A DNA stretch of 49,572 nucleotides from Allokutzneria sp. NRRL B-24872. Its GTDB lineage: Bacteria > Actinomycetota > Actinomycetes > Mycobacteriales > Pseudonocardiaceae. The notes under the pieces were generated by a model that worked only from the letters and a program-made list of their open reading frames with translations, ran no database searches and had not been told where the DNA came from. Below are positions 34,933 to 45,213 of the stretch, piece after piece; the stretch's first letter is position 1; the number at the start of each line of letters is the position of its first letter. Location: NCBI RefSeq assembly GCF_002155965.1, contig NZ_MUMH01000030.1:1-49572 (forward strand), read 5' to 3'. Both the position numbers and the translations under genes were made by a program.

Positions 34933-36021
34933 ATGACAGCTCGACGGTCACTCACCGGGATCGCGGCGATGCAAAAGGTGAGCGTGCCCTGTTGTCCGCC
35001 GAGCGGTCATCTGGACAATCTTCCGGTGGACAAATGGGTGATTCTGATCGCCGGATCGGTGATCTCGGTGGCGGCGGTCTCGGTGGTGCTCATCGGCTGG
35101 CTGCGACACCGCCAGGGACTGCTGCTCACCGGGGCCGTGCTCGCGGCGCTCGGCCTGTTGTTCCTGGTAGGAGGCTGGTTGCTGATCGCGGACCCGCGTT
35201 CCGGGCTGACCGAGGCGATCAAGACGGGGGGCTTGGCGGGGGGCGCGGTGGTGGCCCTCTACGCGCTCTGGCTCAACGACCGGAAGCGCCGCGCGGAGGA
35301 GGACCGCAACGAGCACGACCGCGAGCGGGTGTCCGACGAACGCTTCGCCAGATCGGTGGAGATGCTCGGCAACGAGGCCGACCAAGTGCGCGTCGGCGCA
35401 CTTCACGCGCTTGCGGGCCTGGCAAAGACCAGGGCCGATTACACGCAGACCGTGCTCGACATCCTGTGCTCGTACCTCCGCCGTCCCTTCACCCACGTCT
35501 CGTTCGAATGGCGGGCCGACGACCCGCACCGCCACGTCGAGCAGGACGCGGAGGCGGACCGCGAACGCCAGGTCCGCGAGACCGCGCAGCGGCTGATCCA
35601 CGACCTGCTCCCGGCTCGGGACACCGAGGGCACGACCTACGACCTGGATCTGACAGGTGCTCACATCGAGTACCTGGAGCTGAGCAATCGCCGTGTGGGC
35701 AAGCTGATCGCGCGCTACACGACCTTTTACGGCATCACGCGGTGGAACGGCGCCGAATTCACCGGCGAGGTCCTGCTCACGAGTGCGGTGTTCAAGGGAA
35801 GGGCCGAACTGCACCACGCGAAGTTCCGCGCCGGAATCTCTTTGCTGGACGCAAAATGCGAACGAGAACTGAACATCCGGCACGCGCTGGTCGAGCGTTG
35901 GGCAGACCTCCGCGTCACCGCGCCGCAGATCCAGCACGAAGGACTCAGCTTCGGCAAGCTCGACCGTCAACAACTGCCCGAGAACTGGCGGATCGAGGAC
36001 GGCGAGCTCGTCACCTCGTGA
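34933..36021 (+). CDS. Two-helix membrane protein with degenerate pentapeptide-like repeats
   Basis: A 362-residue protein with two membrane segments at about 35-55 and 65-88, a basic/acidic coiled segment (NDRKRRAEEDRNEHDRERV), a helical region with GALHALAGLAKTRADYTQTV, and a C-terminal stretch (about 255-340) where aromatic or aliphatic residues recur every five positions (LIARYTTFYGITRWNGAEFT, VFKGRAELHHAKFR), as in pentapeptide-repeat proteins. The cytoplasmic part resembles actinobacterial pentapeptide membrane proteins of unknown role. ATG 34933 is the upstream choice; ATG 34969 is possible and would leave more promoter room. Its stop overlaps the convergent flavoprotein gene. Confidence 0.7.
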   Translation: MTARRSLTGIAAMQKVSVPCCPPSGHLDNLPVDKWVILIAGSVISVAAVSVVLIGWLRHRQGLLLTGAVLAALGLLFLVGGWLLIADPRSGLTEAIKTGGLAGGAVVALYALWLNDRKRRAEEDRNEHDRERVSDERFARSVEMLGNEADQVRVGALHALAGLAKTRADYTQTVLDILCSYLRRPFTHVSFEWRADDPHRHVEQDAEADRERQVRETAQRLIHDLLPARDTEGTTYDLDLTGAHIEYLELSNRRVGKLIARYTTFYGITRWNGAEFTGEVLLTSAVFKGRAELHHAKFRAGISLLDAKCERELNIRHALVERWADLRVTAPQIQHEGLSFGKLDRQQLPENWRIEDGELVTS

Positions 36022-36529
36022 CGCGCTCGACGCCCGCCAACGCCGACTCCCACGGCAGATCCGTGCCGACGCCGTGCAGCAGCTCCACGCCGCCCGCGCG
36101 CAGGGTCGCGAGGTGCCCCTCCCACGCCGGATGCCGCGCGCTGGCCTCGCTGACCTGCGGGAGCACGACAACGGGGGTGTCCGACCCGATCGCTTCCGTC
36201 ACCGTGGTCAGCGCCTGGTTGTCGCCCAGCCCCAACGCGAGCTTGGCGACGCTGTTCGCGGACGCCGGAGCCCAGAGGTAGCAGTCCACGACGGGGTGCG
36301 GGCGCGGTTCCGTCGGCAACCGCGACGCACCCCGCACGGGAAGCCCCGTCAGCTCGCGCAGCACCTCAACCTCCCCCGCGGCCTCGAACCAGGTGAAAGC
36401 GTTGGGCGTCAACGTGATCGCCACCCGCCACCCCGCCGCGACCGCGGGCACCACCACGCGCTGCCGAACCTCCAGCACGCTGAACGTCGCGCTGCACATC
36501 AACCCCAGAACCCTCGCCACACTCCCCAT
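36011..36529 (-). CDS. Flavoprotein-family protein (PF02441-like)
   Basis: A 172-residue single-domain protein of the flavoprotein superfamily that includes phosphopantothenoylcysteine decarboxylase and lantibiotic decarboxylases. GLMCSATFSVLEVR is the N-terminal nucleotide-binding loop, and YLWAPASANSVAKLALGLGDN is the conserved FMN-contact segment (usually xxPASANTxAKxAxGxADN). The chemistry is probably decarboxylation or FMN binding; no biosynthetic partner is adjacent. It follows purL across a strong hairpin, so it has its own promoter or only read-through transcription. Confidence 0.78.
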   Translation of the reverse strand: MGSVARVLGLMCSATFSVLEVRQRVVVPAVAAGWRVAITLTPNAFTWFEAAGEVEVLRELTGLPVRGASRLPTEPRPHPVVDCYLWAPASANSVAKLALGLGDNQALTTVTEAIGSDTPVVVLPQVSEASARHPAWEGHLATLRAGGVELLHGVGTDLPWESALAGVERVTR

Positions 36530-36542
36530 CCCACCACGACGT

Positions 36543-36574
36543 CGGGGCCGCCTCCGGTGGTGGAGGCGGCCCCG
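36543..36574 (-). terminator. 13-bp perfect hairpin after purL
   Basis: Arms 36543-36555 and 36562-36574 pair perfectly (13 bp, all but three G-C) around GGTGGT. It lies 20 nt past the purL stop and 14 nt before the flavoprotein start codon. No T-tract follows, as is common in high-GC actinobacteria, so it is a probable factor-assisted or I-shaped terminator. Confidence 0.75.
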
Positions 36575-36593
36575 TCGTGGGGTGGTGCGAGTG

Positions 36594-38881
<2,288 letters not shown>

Positions 38882-38885
<4 letters not shown>

Positions 38886-39559
38886 GCCTTCACCACCGCG
38901 TCGAGAACGGACAGGAACATGCCGAGGCCGTCGTCGGTCGGCCCGGTCAGCGCGTCGATGGCGTGCTCGGGGTGCGGCATGAGCCCCACCACGCGCCCGC
39001 GGGCGTCGGTGACGCCCGCGATGTCGTTGCGCGAACCGTTGGGGTTGCCCCCGACGTAGCGGAAGACCACGCGGCCCTCTGCCTCAAGTTCGTCCACAGT
39101 GGACTGATCGGCCACGTAGCGGCCCTCACCGGACTTGAGCGGCACCAGGATCTCCGCGTCCGGCTCGTAGCGGGTGGTCCACGCGGTCCCCGCGTTCTCC
39201 ACCTTCAGCCACTGGTCGCGGCAGACGAAGTGCAGACCGGCGTTGCGCAGCAGCGCCCCCGGCAGCAACCCCGCCTCGCAGAGGATCTGGAAACCGTTGC
39301 AGATCCCCAGAACCGGCATGCCCTTCTTGGCGGCGTCGATCACCTCGGTCATCACCGGGGCGAACTTGGCGATGGCCCCGCAGCGGAGGTAGTCGCCGTA
39401 GGAGAACCCGCCGGGGACGATGACGGCGTCCACCCCGCGCAGGTCGTGGTCGGCGTGCCAGAGCGGCACCGCCTCGGCCTCGGCGTAGCGGGCGGCGCGG
39501 GCCGCGTCGACGTCGTCGAGGGTGCCGGGGAAGGTGATCACCCCGATCCGTGGGCTCAT
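38882..39559 (-). CDS. purQ: Phosphoribosylformylglycinamidine synthase glutaminase PurQ
   Basis: A 225-residue class I glutamine amidotransferase that supplies ammonia to PurL. Catalytic C87 is in GICNGFQIL, with the His/Glu pair in MPHPEHAID near the C-terminus, and the [13 protein letters not shown] loop at 49-61. ATG overlaps the purS stop as ATGA. One copy of the GTCCACNNNGGAC motif lies within the coding sequence at 39092-39104. Confidence 0.97.
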
Positions 39560-39795
39560 GATTCGACCCTGCGGACGGTGAAGTCCTCGATCACCGTGTT
39601 GGTCAGCAAGGTCTCGGCGATCCTGGCGAGCGCGGCGTCGTCGACGGAGTCGTCGACCTCCAGCTCGAATCGCTTGCCCTGGCGGACGGAGCTGACCCCG
39701 TCGAAGCCGAGGCGCGGCAGCGCGTTGGCCACCGCCTGTCCTTGAGGGTCGAGGATTTCCTGCTTGGGCATGACGTCAACGACGACACGGGCCAC
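39556..39795 (-). CDS. purS: Phosphoribosylformylglycinamidine synthase subunit PurS
   Basis: A 79-residue subunit that bridges PurQ and PurL. It reads [21 protein letters not shown] and [20 protein letters not shown], standard for PurS. GTG 39795 was chosen over 39804 because GGGAG is eight nt upstream and family members begin at this point. First gene of purSQL, divergent from the epimerase-like gene across 188 nt. Confidence 0.95.
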   Translation of the reverse strand: MARVVVDVMPKQEILDPQGQAVANALPRLGFDGVSSVRQGKRFELEVDDSVDDAALARIAETLLTNTVIEDFTVRRVES

Positions 39796-39983
39796 TGGTC
39801 GCACTCCCGGGTTTTGCGGCTCGGCGGGCAGCCGCAGACTACCTGACCAGCGGGTTCGAACCTTCTCCAGAGTTGGTGCTGACGGGCGTGAGCTGCGCCG
39901 CAGATCAATTTCACCTGTTCGCCGTCCGTTCGCCCTCCGCGAGAGGGATGGCCCGCCCCCCTTCCGCGAGCCAGGCTGGACGC

Positions 39984-40976
39984 ATGCGGGTACTCGTACT
40001 AGGTGGAACGAAGTTCCTGTCCAAGGCCGTCGCGACCGAGCTGGTGCGGCGCGGCCACGACGTCCTCTGCGCGGCGCGCGGCGCCTCGGGCGAGGTCCCG
40101 GCGGGCGCCAAGCTGATACGCGTCGACCGCAACGACCCAGAGGGCTTCGCGCCGTTGGCCGGCGAGCGCTTCGACTCCGTGATCGACGTCGCCACGATGT
40201 CGCTGACCTGGGTCGACGAGGCCCTGGAAGCGCTGGCCGCGAACGCGGGCCACTGGACCTTCGTCTCCTCGATCAGCGTCTACGCCGACCACGGCCCCCT
40301 CGGCCAAGACACCTCCGCCAAGACCCTCGAACCGCTGCTGGAGACGACCGAGGCGCGGACCCCGGCGGACAACCCGGCGGCGTACGGGCGGATCAAGGTC
40401 GCCAGCGAGAACCGGGTGCTCGACGTGCTCGGCGAGCGCGCGTTCATCCCGCGCCCCGGCCTGATCACCGGGCAGGAGGACTGGTCGGACCGCTTCGGCT
40501 ACTGGCCCGCGCGCTTCTACCAGGGCGGACGGGCCGTGGTCCCGGACTCCCCCGAGCAGCCCGCGCAGTACGTCGACGTCCTTGACCTGGCGAACTGGCT
40601 GGTCGACGCCTCGGAGCAGCGGCTGGGCGGCGTCTTCGACGCGATCGGCCCGATCACGCCGTTGCCGGAGATGATCGCCGAGATCGCCGAGGTCGCGGGG
40701 CAGGACATCGAGCTGGTCCCGCTCGCCGAGTCGAAGCTGGCCGAGGCCGGGGTGAACCCCTGGGCGGGAGCGCGGTCGCTGCCGCTGTGGGTGCCCGGCA
40801 ACCACGGCATGCTCGCCCACGACCCGAAGCCCGCGGCCGACGCCGGGCTCCGCCACCGCTCGCTGGGCGATGCGACCAGGGCCGCGCTGGAGAACGAGCT
40901 GAGCCTCGGCCTGGAGCGCGAGCGCCGTTCCGGGCTCACCCACGAGGAAGAGGCCGAGCTGCTGCTCCTGTCCTGA
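39984..40976 (+). CDS. NAD-dependent epimerase/dehydratase-like oxidoreductase
   Basis: A 330-residue extended short-chain dehydrogenase. The Rossmann motif is VLVLGGTKFLSKAVATEL at the very N-terminus, followed by DVATMSLTWVDEALEAL, VSSISVYAD and the active-site Tyr-Lys in AYGRIKVASE. Such actinobacterial proteins are annotated as NAD-dependent epimerases or reductases of unknown substrate. ATG 39984 starts right at the nucleotide-binding strand. A GC-rich hairpin follows the stop. Confidence 0.85.
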   Translation: MRVLVLGGTKFLSKAVATELVRRGHDVLCAARGASGEVPAGAKLIRVDRNDPEGFAPLAGERFDSVIDVATMSLTWVDEALEALAANAGHWTFVSSISVYADHGPLGQDTSAKTLEPLLETTEARTPADNPAAYGRIKVASENRVLDVLGERAFIPRPGLITGQEDWSDRFGYWPARFYQGGRAVVPDSPEQPAQYVDVLDLANWLVDASEQRLGGVFDAIGPITPLPEMIAEIAEVAGQDIELVPLAESKLAEAGVNPWAGARSLPLWVPGNHGMLAHDPKPAADAGLRHRSLGDATRAALENELSLGLERERRSGLTHEEEAELLLLS

Positions 40977-40982
40977 CCACGT

Positions 40983-41010
40983 GCGGCGGGCCGCTCAGCC
41001 GGCCCGCCGC
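40983..41010 (+). terminator. GC-rich hairpin after the epimerase-like gene
   Basis: Arms 40983-40993 and 41000-41010 form an 11-bp all G/C stem starting seven nt after the stop codon, followed by GCTCTT. It separates the epimerase-like and MBL-fold genes, which are on the same strand, and is probably a terminator. Confidence 0.65.
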
Positions 41011-41027
41011 GCTCTTAGAATCCGGGC

Positions 41028-41663
41028 ATGCGGATCACCCACCACGGCCACTCGTGCGTGCTGCTGGAGACCGGGTCGGCACGGCTGCTGCTGGACCCCG
41101 GCACCTTCTCGTCAGGCTTCGAGGAGCTGACCGAGCTGGACGCGGTCCTGGTGACCCACCAGCACTTCGACCACCTGGACCTGGAGCGGCTACCGAAGCT
41201 GCTCAAGGCCAACCCGCGCGCGGAACTGGTGCTGGACAAGGGTTCCGCCGCTTCGGTCACCGATCTCGGCGCGCCGCTGAAGGTCGTCGAACCCGGCGGG
41301 ACGCTGAGCATCGGCGACGTCCGGGTCGACGCGGTCGGCGGTGACCACGCCACGATCTACGGTTCCCTGCCAGGCATTCCGAACATCGGCTACGTGTTCG
41401 GCGACGGCGCGTTCTACCACCCCGGCGACGCGTTGTTCGTGCCTGACCACGACATCGACGTGCTCGGTCTGCCGACCGAGGCGCCCTGGCTGAAGCTCGC
41501 CGAGGCCGTCGACTTCATGAACGCGGTCGGTCCCCGGGTCGCGGTGCCGATCCACGAGGCGCTGCTGGCCCGGCCGGAGCTGTACCACGGCTGGTTCGAC
41601 CGGCTCAGCGCGGAGAAAACCGAGGTCCGTGCGCTGAAGCACGCCGAAGCAGCGGAGCTCTGA
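41028..41663 (+). CDS. MBL-fold metal-dependent hydrolase
   Basis: A 211-residue metallo-beta-lactamase-fold protein of the UlaG/L-ascorbate-6-phosphate lactonase-like group. Metal ligands H44, H46, D48, H49 are in THQHFDHLD; further ligands are probably the Asp/His of VGGDHATIYG, the FYHPGDALF segment and VPIHEAL. It acts on an unknown small ester, lactone or phosphodiester in the cytoplasm. Its 3' end overlaps the convergent gene by 59 nt. Confidence 0.87.
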   Translation: MRITHHGHSCVLLETGSARLLLDPGTFSSGFEELTELDAVLVTHQHFDHLDLERLPKLLKANPRAELVLDKGSAASVTDLGAPLKVVEPGGTLSIGDVRVDAVGGDHATIYGSLPGIPNIGYVFGDGAFYHPGDALFVPDHDIDVLGLPTEAPWLKLAEAVDFMNAVGPRVAVPIHEALLARPELYHGWFDRLSAEKTEVRALKHAEAAEL

Positions 41664-42288
41664 CCTCCGCGTAGGTCCCCGGGATCGCGCCGTCGCGCAG
41701 CGCGTCCTCCACGGCGTCGAACAACGCCCACCGGTACGGGTGGCGGGCGAGGTCGGCCGCGTCGACGGTGATCCGCACCAGCTCGGCGCGGCGCGGGATC
41801 ACCGCGAACTCCGCACGCTGTCCGACGCGCCGCACGCGCCCGCGCCAGTGCGTCCCGACCTTGAGGTCGTGCACGCCGTTGGCGTCGGCGCAGACCGTGA
41901 AACCGTTGCGCCGCAACGCTGTCATCGTGCCCAGCGACACCGTCTCGTCCAGCAGCGCGAAGCAGTCAGTCACCAAGCCGCGCGCCTCGAAGGACGCCGT
42001 CGACGCGATCAGCCGCAGCCCGGCCTCGTGCGCGGGCAGCGAAGGCTTGCGCCTGGCTCTGCGTTGCTGCGGCACGAACACGGGTCCGCGCCCGAAACCG
42101 TTGAGCACCAAGGCGTCCCCAGTGCTCCGGCGAAAGCTGATCCAGTCCACTGTGGACGGTTCAGGGAGTGGGTTCACCAGCAGGGACAACGGGACGCGGA
42201 GCCGGTCCAGCTCGTCGGCGACGGACGCGCAGTGCTCGATCGAGCCGCGGTCGACGCCGGAGAGCGAGACCAGGAGCCTGGTAGCCAC
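41605..42288 (-). CDS. DUF2334-type polysaccharide-deacetylase-like protein
   Basis: A 227-residue protein resembling DUF2334 proteins, a branch of the NodB/deacetylase superfamily: RLLVSLSGVDRGSIEHCASV, DRLRVPLSLLVNP, RRSTGDALVLNGFG, LPAHEAGLRL and LRRNGFTVCAD. The canonical metal-binding His pair is not obvious, so the function is uncertain. Start is ambiguous; GTG 42288 places the conserved strand at the N-terminus and GTG 42303 is an alternative. It lies 74 nt after purC on the same strand. It contains one GTCCACNNNGGAC motif. Confidence 0.72.
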   Translation of the reverse strand: MATRLLVSLSGVDRGSIEHCASVADELDRLRVPLSLLVNPLPEPSTVDWISFRRSTGDALVLNGFGRGPVFVPQQRRARRKPSLPAHEAGLRLIASTASFEARGLVTDCFALLDETVSLGTMTALRRNGFTVCADANGVHDLKVGTHWRGRVRRVGQRAEFAVIPRRAELVRITVDAADLARHPYRWALFDAVEDALRDGAIPGTYAEVRAPLLRRASAHGPRFSPR

Positions 42289-42362
42289 GCCACCAGTGAG
42301 CACGACCGAGATGACCAGCGGCTTTACCCCTGGTGACCGCCGAAGCCCGGTGCGGCGAACTC

Positions 42363-43253
42363 TCAGGCGGGTGAGGGCCAGTCCGCCATCGAGCGGCCGG
42401 TGATCATCTCGTAGGCCCGCAGGTAGCGCTCGCGGGAGGCCTCGACGATCTCGGCGGGCAGAGCGGGCGGCGGGGTGTCGCTCGCGCGGTCCCACCCGGA
42501 GGCGGGCGAGGTCAGCCAGTCGCGCACGAACTGCTTGTCGAAGGACAGCTGTGCCCGGCCGGGCTCGTAGCCCTCGGCGCCCCAGAACCGCGAGGAGTCC
42601 GGCGTCAGCACCTCGTCGCCGAGCACCAGCGCGCCACTGGCGTCCGTGCCGAACTCGAACTTGGTGTCGGCCAGGATCACGCCGCGCTCCAGCGCGTGCT
42701 CGGCCGCGCGCGCGTAGACCTTCAGCGTCAGCTCGCGCAGCCGCTCGGCCTTCTCCTGCCCGACCTCCTTCACCACGGCCTCGAAGGAGACGTTCTCGTC
42801 GTGCGCGCCGATCTCGGCCTTGGTCGCCGGGGTGAAGATCGGCTCAGCCAGCCGCGAGGACTCCACCAGTCCGGCGGGCAGCTCCACGCCGCACACCGCG
42901 CCCGTGCGCTTGTAGTCGGCGAGGCCAGAGCCGGTCAGGTAGCCGCGCGCCACGCACTCCACCGGCTCCATCGTCAAGCGCCGCACCAGCAGCGCGCGGC
43001 CGCGGACCTCGTCGGGAATGCGCGGGTCGTCGTGCGCGACCAGGTGGTTCGGCACCAGGTCGGCAAGCAGCTCGAACCAGAACACGCTCATCGCCGTGAG
43101 CACGCGCCCCTTGTCCGGGATGGCGGACTCCAGCACGTGGTCGTACGCGGAGATGCGGTCCGAGGCGACCAGCAGGAGGTGCTCGTCGTCCACGGCGTGG
43201 AGCTGGCGGACCTTACCTGCGGCGATCTGCGGGTACTCGGCAAGCGTTGGCAC
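42363..43253 (-). CDS. purC: Phosphoribosylaminoimidazole-succinocarboxamide synthase PurC
   Basis: A 296-residue SAICAR synthetase, joining aspartate to CAIR with ATP. Landmarks are [26 protein letters not shown], the [13 protein letters not shown] motif, [10 protein letters not shown] and the C-terminal LTPDSSRFW. Longer than E. coli PurC (about 237) but normal for actinobacteria. It is in the same direction as purB and purSQL but separated from each by other genes. Confidence 0.96.
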   Translation of the reverse strand: MPTLAEYPQIAAGKVRQLHAVDDEHLLLVASDRISAYDHVLESAIPDKGRVLTAMSVFWFELLADLVPNHLVAHDDPRIPDEVRGRALLVRRLTMEPVECVARGYLTGSGLADYKRTGAVCGVELPAGLVESSRLAEPIFTPATKAEIGAHDENVSFEAVVKEVGQEKAERLRELTLKVYARAAEHALERGVILADTKFEFGTDASGALVLGDEVLTPDSSRFWGAEGYEPGRAQLSFDKQFVRDWLTSPASGWDRASDTPPPALPAEIVEASRERYLRAYEMITGRSMADWPSPA

Positions 43254-43363
43254 GGGGCAACCCTAGACGGCGAACACCTTCACCCGATCCCGAAAGGCTT
43301 GGGGATCACCCTCCCCTGCAACAGACTTGAGCACGAATCCCCCGTCAGAGGAGGAAAATCGCC

Positions 43364-43852
43364 GTGCGCCGACCCCTCTCAGCCCTCGCGTTGACCGCAG
43401 TCGCAGTGTTCGGCTTCACAACCCCAGCCACCGCGAGCCCCCAGGCGATGGCCGAGCTCAACGAGAGCGAGCGCAAGATCTGCGCGGAGAACCCGATCCG
43501 GTGCCTCGCCGCGCTCGCCGTCGCCAAGGTGGCCACGGACCAGTCCACCTCCGCGTTCCCCTCGCAGTCCTACGACGGCACCCAGCGCGACGCCGCGCGG
43601 CACTGCATGTGGCAGTCCCTGCTCAGCGCCGACCACGGCAGCGCCTACGCCAAACGGTGGGGTGACGCGCACGAGGAGAACCCCGCGCCCCCGGCCAGCC
43701 ACGAGATGGACTTCCACAACAACGCCGTCGCCAGGGTCTGGGGCGCGCAGATCGCGCGGAACAAGCTGGTCGCGCACTGCACGACCTCGGCGCGGGCGGC
43801 TGCTTTCAAGGACTACAGCGACAAGCAGCGCTTGGTGTACATCGTGAAGTAG
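43364..43852 (+). CDS. Secreted DUF6973-like protein
   Basis: A 162-residue secreted protein: signal peptide at about 1-25 (ends PATASP), then RDAARHCMWQSLLSADHGSAYAK and HEMDFHNNAVARVWG, the His/Asn-rich core seen in DUF6973-type proteins of bacterial secreted proteins. Four cysteines (two in CAENPIRC, RHC, AHC) may form two disulfides. The conserved His/Asp/Asn set suggests an enzyme, but no activity is established. GTG 43364 has GGAGG nine nt upstream. Divergent from purC. Confidence 0.75.
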   Translation: MRRPLSALALTAVAVFGFTTPATASPQAMAELNESERKICAENPIRCLAALAVAKVATDQSTSAFPSQSYDGTQRDAARHCMWQSLLSADHGSAYAKRWGDAHEENPAPPASHEMDFHNNAVARVWGAQIARNKLVAHCTTSARAAAFKDYSDKQRLVYIVK

Positions 43853-43978
43853 CTCCCACAGAGGGTGACGACGCGCAAGGCAGAACTTCCACCGATCGAA
43901 GCCCCGCATCGACGGCCGAGGTTTCCGCCTGCGCCAGTAACGTCGCTATCACCAATCTGATCTCCGAGGGAGTGCCCC

Positions 43979-44413
43979 ATGTCATCAGGTCGGCTGTTCC
44001 GCAGCCTCGCCGTCCTGCTCTGCGGCTTCACCCTGATCGCGACCGGCCCCACCGCGCTGGCGGCGACCCCGCCCCCGGTCTCGCCGTTCACCGTCTTCGA
44101 CTACTACCACCTGCCCGGCAGCGACAAGATCGGTTGGTCCCCGGTCGAGAGCGCGGTCAGCTACCACGTGCTGGTCGTGAAGACCGGGCAGCCGACGACG
44201 ACCTTCCGCACCGTCAAGGCCACCGACGAGCAGTTCGTCGAGATCCTGGTCGGCAAGAAGTTCAGCCCCGACCGGGCCGCCCCCAACACCGCCTACGACC
44301 TGCGGGTCCAGGCGGAGTACGCGGGCGGTCAGCGCAGCGCGCTGTCCGGCGAGCCGGTCGTCTACACCGAGGCGCTGGACACCGGCTCACTGCTGGAACG
44401 ACGCGGCGCCTGA
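43979..44413 (+). CDS. Secreted fibronectin type III-like protein
   Basis: A 144-residue protein with a signal peptide at about 1-28 (ends TALAATPP), followed by a single beta-sandwich that reads like fibronectin type III: KIGWSPVESAVSYHVLVVKTG, then FRTVKATDEQFVEI and NTAYDLRVQAEYAGGQRSALS. No cysteines or anchor in the mature part, so free secretion is likely. Function unknown; single Fn3-like modules often bind surfaces or partner proteins. Convergent with the TetR gene with a 4-nt gap. Confidence 0.72.
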   Translation: MSSGRLFRSLAVLLCGFTLIATGPTALAATPPPVSPFTVFDYYHLPGSDKIGWSPVESAVSYHVLVVKTGQPTTTFRTVKATDEQFVEILVGKKFSPDRAAPNTAYDLRVQAEYAGGQRSALSGEPVVYTEALDTGSLLERRGA

Positions 44414-44417
44414 GGGA

Positions 44418-45011
44418 TCACTGCCGGGCCAGCGCGACCGAGAGGTCCACGACCAGCTGGTCCGGCACGTCCTCCCCGCGCAGCCTCCGCTGTTCGAAGC
44501 CCTGCACCAGCGCGCCGATGCCGAGCGCGAGCTGACGCGCCCGCTCCGGCCCGATCACCGCGCCGTTCTTGTCCGCCCTGCCCACGAGTGCCTCGGCGAA
44601 CTGCTGGTCCGAGCGCTGGGCGATCTCGCGCAGGCGGGTGCTGACCACCGGATCGCTCTGCGCCTGCCCGGCCAGCTCCATCTCGAAGGCCAGCAGCTGC
44701 GCGGCCTCCTTGGTCCCGGCCGCGCGCAGCCGCCCGTGCACGTAGACGCCGATGACCTGTTCCAGACCGAGCCTGGGGTCACCCAACTGGCGCAGTTCGG
44801 CGATCACCCGCCAGTGGATGTCCTCCACCACGGCGACCAGCAGGTCGCGCTTGCTGCCGAAGATCGAGTAGATGGCGCCCGTGGTCAGCCCGGCCCGCCC
44901 GGCGATCATGCCGAGCGAGGCGCCGCGGTGGCCCTCCTCGACGATCACGTCCCGCGCGGCGTCGAGCAGGGCGGCGCGGTTGCGCGCTTTGCCTTCCAAG
45001 CGAGCGACCAC
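44418..45011 (-). CDS. TetR-family transcriptional regulator
   Basis: A 197-residue repressor. The N-terminal helix-turn-helix is ALLDAARDVIVEEGHRGASL then IAGRAGLTTGAIYSIFGSKR and DLLVAVVEDI, a standard TetR DNA-binding domain, with a helical ligand domain after residue 55. GTG 45011 was chosen because AGGGGG lies eight nt upstream and gives normal length. The gene follows purB but has its own promoter region with a palindrome at 45129-45146. Its target is not apparent; no divergent efflux gene is present, so it may regulate itself or a distant gene. Confidence 0.92.
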   Translation of the reverse strand: MVARLEGKARNRAALLDAARDVIVEEGHRGASLGMIAGRAGLTTGAIYSIFGSKRDLLVAVVEDIHWRVIAELRQLGDPRLGLEQVIGVYVHGRLRAAGTKEAAQLLAFEMELAGQAQSDPVVSTRLREIAQRSDQQFAEALVGRADKNGAVIGPERARQLALGIGALVQGFEQRRLRGEDVPDQLVVDLSVALARQ

Positions 45012-45128
45012 GCGGACGACCCCCTCGACACCACGATGCTTGAGCGGAACTTGACCTCCGCACACATTGTCGGGTCGCTCCACCGCGCGGTACCCCACTG
45101 CATCCAGGGTCCTGATTTAACCGAATAA

Positions 45129-45146
45129 GGTTCACGTACGCGAACC
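45129..45146. promoter_or_regulatory. 18-bp palindrome upstream of the TetR gene, candidate operator
   Basis: GGTTCACGTACGCGAACC has GGTTC/GAACC outer arms and the palindromic core CGTACG, with one mismatched pair. It lies 118 nt upstream of the TetR start, next to an AT-rich stretch (TTAAAT, TTATTC on the minus strand) that could be its -10 region. Autoregulation is inferred. Confidence 0.4.
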
Positions 45147-45213
45147 AGTGCTGCTCGATCATTCGGTGTACGCACGGTTGACGGCCGTTCGGCCCAGCGA
45201 TTGAGTCCTGGCG

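Noticed and set aside
32331-36281. Open frame of more than 1300 codons on the plus strand across the methyltransferase array
   Set aside because: It is antisense to four well-recognised methyltransferase genes. Long antisense frames arise because G/C-ending codons rarely make stop codons on the opposite strand; the product is low-complexity Arg/Asp/Gly/Val-rich with no family features.
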